Origin: Prevotellaceae bacterium
GTDB lineage: Bacteria; Bacteroidota; Bacteroidia; Bacteroidales; UBA932
Reading direction: 5' to 3'
Length of the DNA: 15,421 bases
NCBI GenBank assembly: GCA_031287815.1
Contig: JAITSM010000188.1
Span: 1 to 15,421, forward strand
Of the stretch, positions 13,461-15,421 are shown one piece after another. The number at the start of each line of letters is the position of its first letter. The stretch's first letter is position 1. A program made the translations under genes and the position numbers. The notes under the pieces were generated by a model. That model did no database searches. It saw nothing but the letters and a program-made list of their open reading frames with translations, and was not told the origin of the DNA.

Positions 13461-14528
13461 TTATAAATTACGTATACAACGGGCGCGAGCGGCGATTCCC
13501 GTCACAGTGGCACCATCGGATCCGTTTCCGTCGCAGTTCCAATGCCATCTATCGTTTTCTACCCATACGGGGGTATTATTGGCATTCGAACACACCATAT
13601 CATATCGTGTTCCGCAAGATGTACATCCTGAGTATCCGCACATCGCTGAGATCCCATAATAACACCCTACTGTTATAGTAGCGCCATGCGCGTCTGTCGT
13701 AGTTGGGTTTGGGAATCTAGTTAACAATTTTTCATCAGTAGGTAGCTGCCAACCGGACGGACAAGTGGGTTTGTCATTTCCTTTATAGTAGCGTTTACCA
13801 TTGCACGTACCCACACTTTTATCCGCAATAGCCAAATCGTCCGCCATCCACCAACTGCCATCGGAAAATTGAGTAATTCGATAAATTTGATCATCTCTAT
13901 TATCTTTTATATACGCTTCCCAGTTCTGTGCGCCGCTGGTGCGTTGTTGGCAGAGATGCGTGGCGTCAATATATAAATCGCTGCCCTGATAATGGCAGAA
14001 CTCGCCCGGATAACCGGTTTCATCTGTTATAGTAGTCGGAGTAATGGTTACAGCGGAGGTCGTAATAGTTGTTCCGCTTACTTTCTGTGTTGGGGTACCG
14101 CTTGCAGCTATCAGTGTAAAGGGCGGCGTGCCGTGCAACGTATAAATTCCACCATTAGCCGTTACATTCGGCGGGTAGTCGCTGCCGTAGGCGCACCAGT
14201 TGAATTTTCCGGAGGCATTGCTTAATGTGGCGGTAACCGTCGTGCCGTTGGCGGTTATAAAAAAGCCACGTCCATTTAAATCCGTGTAAGTGCCGGATGT
14301 TACGGATGCCGCACTGATAACGGCTTTTTCAAATGTACCCGGCGAGGTTCCGGCAATTGGGCGCAAATCTACCCATACCCACACATGGTTGTTGTAGGGC
14401 GTGCCTGTCCATTCCACTTTAAAGGTTACTTTGTTTTCGGAATAATCCGTAGAAAGCGGCGTTACCTTCACGGTGGCGCTTACTGCAATGCTTATCAGCA
14501 TGGCGAAAAAGAAAAATGTTGTTCTCAT
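13461..14528 (-). CDS. Secreted FISUMP-domain protein, paralogue 3
   Basis: Predicted 355-aa exported protein. Signal peptide 1-18 (MRTTFFFFAMLISIAVSA). The N-terminal beta domain has VKVTPLSTDYS at 20-30 and WCAYGSDYPPN at 111-121; GYPGEFCHYQGSDLYIDAT follows. The FISUMP domain is the clearest of the three: NRDDQIYRITQFSDGSWWMAD (210-230), CPSGWQLPTDEKLL (256-269) and terminal ARCIRNL. The region between has several cysteines (CGYSGCTSCGTRYDMVC), possibly disulfide-bonded after export. The N-terminal domain is most like paralogue 2. The ligand is unknown. The promoter and structured leader are like those of the other copies. Confidence 0.87.
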   Translation of the reverse strand: MRTTFFFFAMLISIAVSATVKVTPLSTDYSENKVTFKVEWTGTPYNNHVWVWVDLRPIAGTSPGTFEKAVISAASVTSGTYTDLNGRGFFITANGTTVTATLSNASGKFNWCAYGSDYPPNVTANGGIYTLHGTPPFTLIAASGTPTQKVSGTTITTSAVTITPTTITDETGYPGEFCHYQGSDLYIDATHLCQQRTSGAQNWEAYIKDNRDDQIYRITQFSDGSWWMADDLAIADKSVGTCNGKRYYKGNDKPTCPSGWQLPTDEKLLTRFPNPTTTDAHGATITVGCYYGISAMCGYSGCTSCGTRYDMVCSNANNTPVWVENDRWHWNCDGNGSDGATVTGIAARARCIRNL

Positions 14529-14827
14529 GATTTTTTATTTTTAGTTGTTATTATTTTTCGCAGCTTTGGGGCTGTTTTCAAACACAAACTATTTCTATAA
14601 AACAACCCCACGCTACGATTTTTATTCGCTGCCACTTTTTATAATTTTTGTTTGTTTTTATTGTTTCCGCATGGAAAAATAAAAACGTGAATTTAGTTTA
14701 CCGTCATAAGAGGTCCTGAGAAACCCACAGTGGAAAAATAAACCTAAATTCACGATTTATATGAGCATGAATGCTTCCACTGTAGAAATTTCTCAGGTTT
14801 CTTACGACAATCAAAGAACGTCAATAA
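14529..14827 (-). promoter_or_regulatory. Structured 5' leader RNA of FISUMP paralogue 3 (copy 3)
   Basis: The leader is about 300 nt. As minus-strand RNA, stem 1 pairs 14775-14808 with 14703-14735: GUCGUAAG/CUUAUGAC (one G-U), CCUGAGAAA/UUUCUCAGG and ACAGUGGAA/UUCCACUGU, around an AAA/ACCU internal loop. Stem 2 pairs 14739-14754 with 14686-14700 (CGUGAAUUUAG/CUAAAUUCACG, a bulge, UUUA/UAAA), giving an H-type pseudoknot. A further hairpin follows (GUUUUUAUU/AAUAAAAAC with UUUCC/GGAAA). The gene-proximal hairpin is 14558-14618: UCGUAGC/GCUGCGA, then GGGGUUGUUUU/AAAACAGCCCC with one U-G pair and the AGUUUGUGUUUG loop. GGCAGCG (14627-14633) is a possible competing strand. Confidence 0.65.
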
Positions 14828-14832
14828 CGCTG

Positions 14833-14863
14833 CAAATATATTACTTTATTTTTTAATTACAAA
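14833..14863 (-). promoter_or_regulatory. Bacteroidetes promoter of FISUMP paralogue 3
   Basis: On the minus strand TTTG (14860-14863) is followed after 19 bp by TATATTTG (14833-14840). This has the same spacing and the same -7 box as the promoters of paralogues 1 and 2. Confidence 0.8.
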
Positions 14864-14899
14864 TACTTTTGAAAAGATTTTTTTCCGTAAGGTGGCGCC

Positions 14900-14932
14900 G
14901 CCGCCTGCGTTCGCGGGCGGCTTTTGTTTTTG
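14900..14932 (+). terminator. GC-rich hairpin with T-tract
   Basis: GCCGCCTGC and GCGGGCGGC pair around a GTTC loop and are followed by TTTTGTTTTT, an intrinsic-terminator shape on the plus strand. No plus-strand gene lies just upstream, so it may instead belong to a dispersed GGCGCC-type repeat or insulate the downstream PIN gene from upstream transcription. Confidence 0.45.
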
Positions 14933-14954
14933 AGGGGTAGTGGAATATTTTATG

Positions 14955-14962
14955 TATATTTG
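14955..14962 (+). promoter_or_regulatory. -7 box of the PIN-domain gene
   Basis: TATATTTG lies 16 bp before the ATG at 14979. A TTTTTG lies about 22 bp upstream, slightly farther than the usual spacing. Confidence 0.5.
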
Positions 14963-14978
14963 TGGAAAAATAAGGGCA

Positions 14979-15421
14979 ATGACACAACGAATATATATTG
15001 ATACGTCTGTCATGGGCGGGTATTTCGACGCAGAATTTGCCAAAGATACCGTTCCTTTCTTCGAGAGTTTATACACCGGTGAATGGACTGTCCTGCTGTC
15101 AGACCAGCTCAACAAGGAACTGGAAAATGCGCCGGAGCGTGTCAGGGAGCTACTGAAAACTTTCTCCCCTGTTTATACGGAGTACGTGAAAATGACGTCT
15201 GAAGCCAATCAATTGGCGTTTCAATATATTGAGGCGGGTGTAGTAGGAAAGACAAGTCTTGATGACTGTCGGCACATAGCCATTGCCACCCTTTACCGGG
15301 CAGACATTCTGGTAAGTTGGAATTTTAAACACATTGTCAATCTTGGCAGAATCAGAGGCTATAACGGTATAAATTTACAACAAGGCTATAATACTATAGA
15401 AATAAGAACCCCTAAAGAAGT
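14979..15421 (+). CDS. PIN-domain protein, cut by the right window edge
   Basis: The open frame runs from the ATG to the window end (147 codons, no stop). The N-terminus MTQRIYIDTSVMGGYFD has the PIN-domain D8-T-S. Other expected acidic and family positions are E47 (QLNKELE), D96 (SLDDCRHIAIATLYRAD) and SWNFKHIVN (113-121), a typical PIN C-terminal motif. PIN proteins are Mg-dependent ribonucleases, commonly the toxin of type II toxin-antitoxin pairs. No antitoxin-like ORF is seen upstream: the 450 bp before it hold only the FISUMP leader, the hairpin and the promoter. An antitoxin could follow, beyond the edge. The frame is close to full length for the family. Confidence 0.85.
   Translation, partial: MTQRIYIDTSVMGGYFDAEFAKDTVPFFESLYTGEWTVLLSDQLNKELENAPERVRELLKTFSPVYTEYVKMTSEANQLAFQYIEAGVVGKTSLDDCRHIAIATLYRADILVSWNFKHIVNLGRIRGYNGINLQQGYNTIEIRTPKE

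Noticed and set aside
13099..13466. ELGSIPN and LGLIPTH repeat proteins
   Set aside because: They are by-products of a 21-bp palindromic tandem repeat; both strands are open and neither has a promoter in a suitable position. A TATTTTTG at about 13428 points into the 3' end of FISUMP paralogue 3 and has a poor -33 spacing.
2129..14528. A diversity-generating retroelement
   Set aside because: The FISUMP tails would be plausible targets, but there is no reverse transcriptase, no template repeat, and no nearly identical tail pairs differing at adenines in the window.
3475..14808. Leader inverted repeats as invertible promoter (phase-variation) sites
   Set aside because: The promoter lies outside the inverted repeats, the arms differ between copies, and the imperfect pairs are G-U in one RNA strand, which fits RNA folding better than recombinase sites. 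No invertase gene is in the window.
3475..14808. Leader folds as integron attC sites
   Set aside because: There is no conserved attC core (GTTRRRY/RYYYAAC), no integrase, and the genes between copies are ordinary chromosomal genes, not cassettes.

Overview
The window looks like a chromosomal segment of a Bacteroidetes (probably Bacteroidales) bacterium. The evidence is the promoter grammar: the -7 box TAnnTTTG, often with TTG or TTTG 19-20 bp upstream, recurs before most genes, and start codons lack Shine-Dalgarno sequences. The gene content agrees: a DUF6261-like protein, FISUMP-type secreted paralogues, a TPR lipoprotein next to an EnvC-like factor, and a 46-bp type II-C-like CRISPR repeat.

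Layout. Positions 1-1487 hold the right-hand part of a CRISPR array (20 repeats, 19 spacers, no cas genes in view). Its last repeat is a chimera with the 3' end of a small minus-strand gene. Next come a broken relative of that gene (1926-2141) and the first of three secreted FISUMP paralogues (2129-3241, minus). Beyond its long leader is a palindromic 42-bp tandem repeat (3847-4158), then a run of ordinary genes: DUF6261-like, TPR lipoprotein, EnvC-like LytM factor, and the divergent pair rsgA/ubiX. A second FISUMP paralogue (9750-10898, minus) is followed by an mlaE-mlaF pair (lipid-transport ABC permease and ATPase) and a palindromic 21-bp tandem repeat. Last are the third FISUMP paralogue (13461-14528, minus) and a PIN-domain gene cut by the right edge.

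The most interesting signal is upstream of the three FISUMP paralogues. Each has a near-identical strong promoter followed by a 300-410 nt untranslated leader. In every leader I can pair bases by eye into the same architecture: an H-type pseudoknot with the same internal loop (AA or AAA opposite ACC or CCC), then a hairpin with an invariant loop close to the start codon. Stem 1 of the pseudoknot has a different sequence in each copy but stays paired. Most imperfect pairs are G-U wobbles in the minus-strand RNA and A-C mismatches on the other strand. This points to a selected cis-acting RNA, which I do not recognise as a named family. The second notable signal is that each CRISPR repeat, read in the crRNA-sense direction (minus), contains a Bacteroidetes promoter (TTG, 20 bp, TAGCTTTG) positioned to start transcription at the beginning of the adjacent spacer.

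Functionally the housekeeping genes concern the cell envelope (EnvC, TPR lipoprotein, MlaEF), ribosome maturation (RsgA) and prenyl-FMN supply (UbiX). The FISUMP proteins are probably surface or secreted proteins. All assignments are from reading the sequence; no database search was possible.
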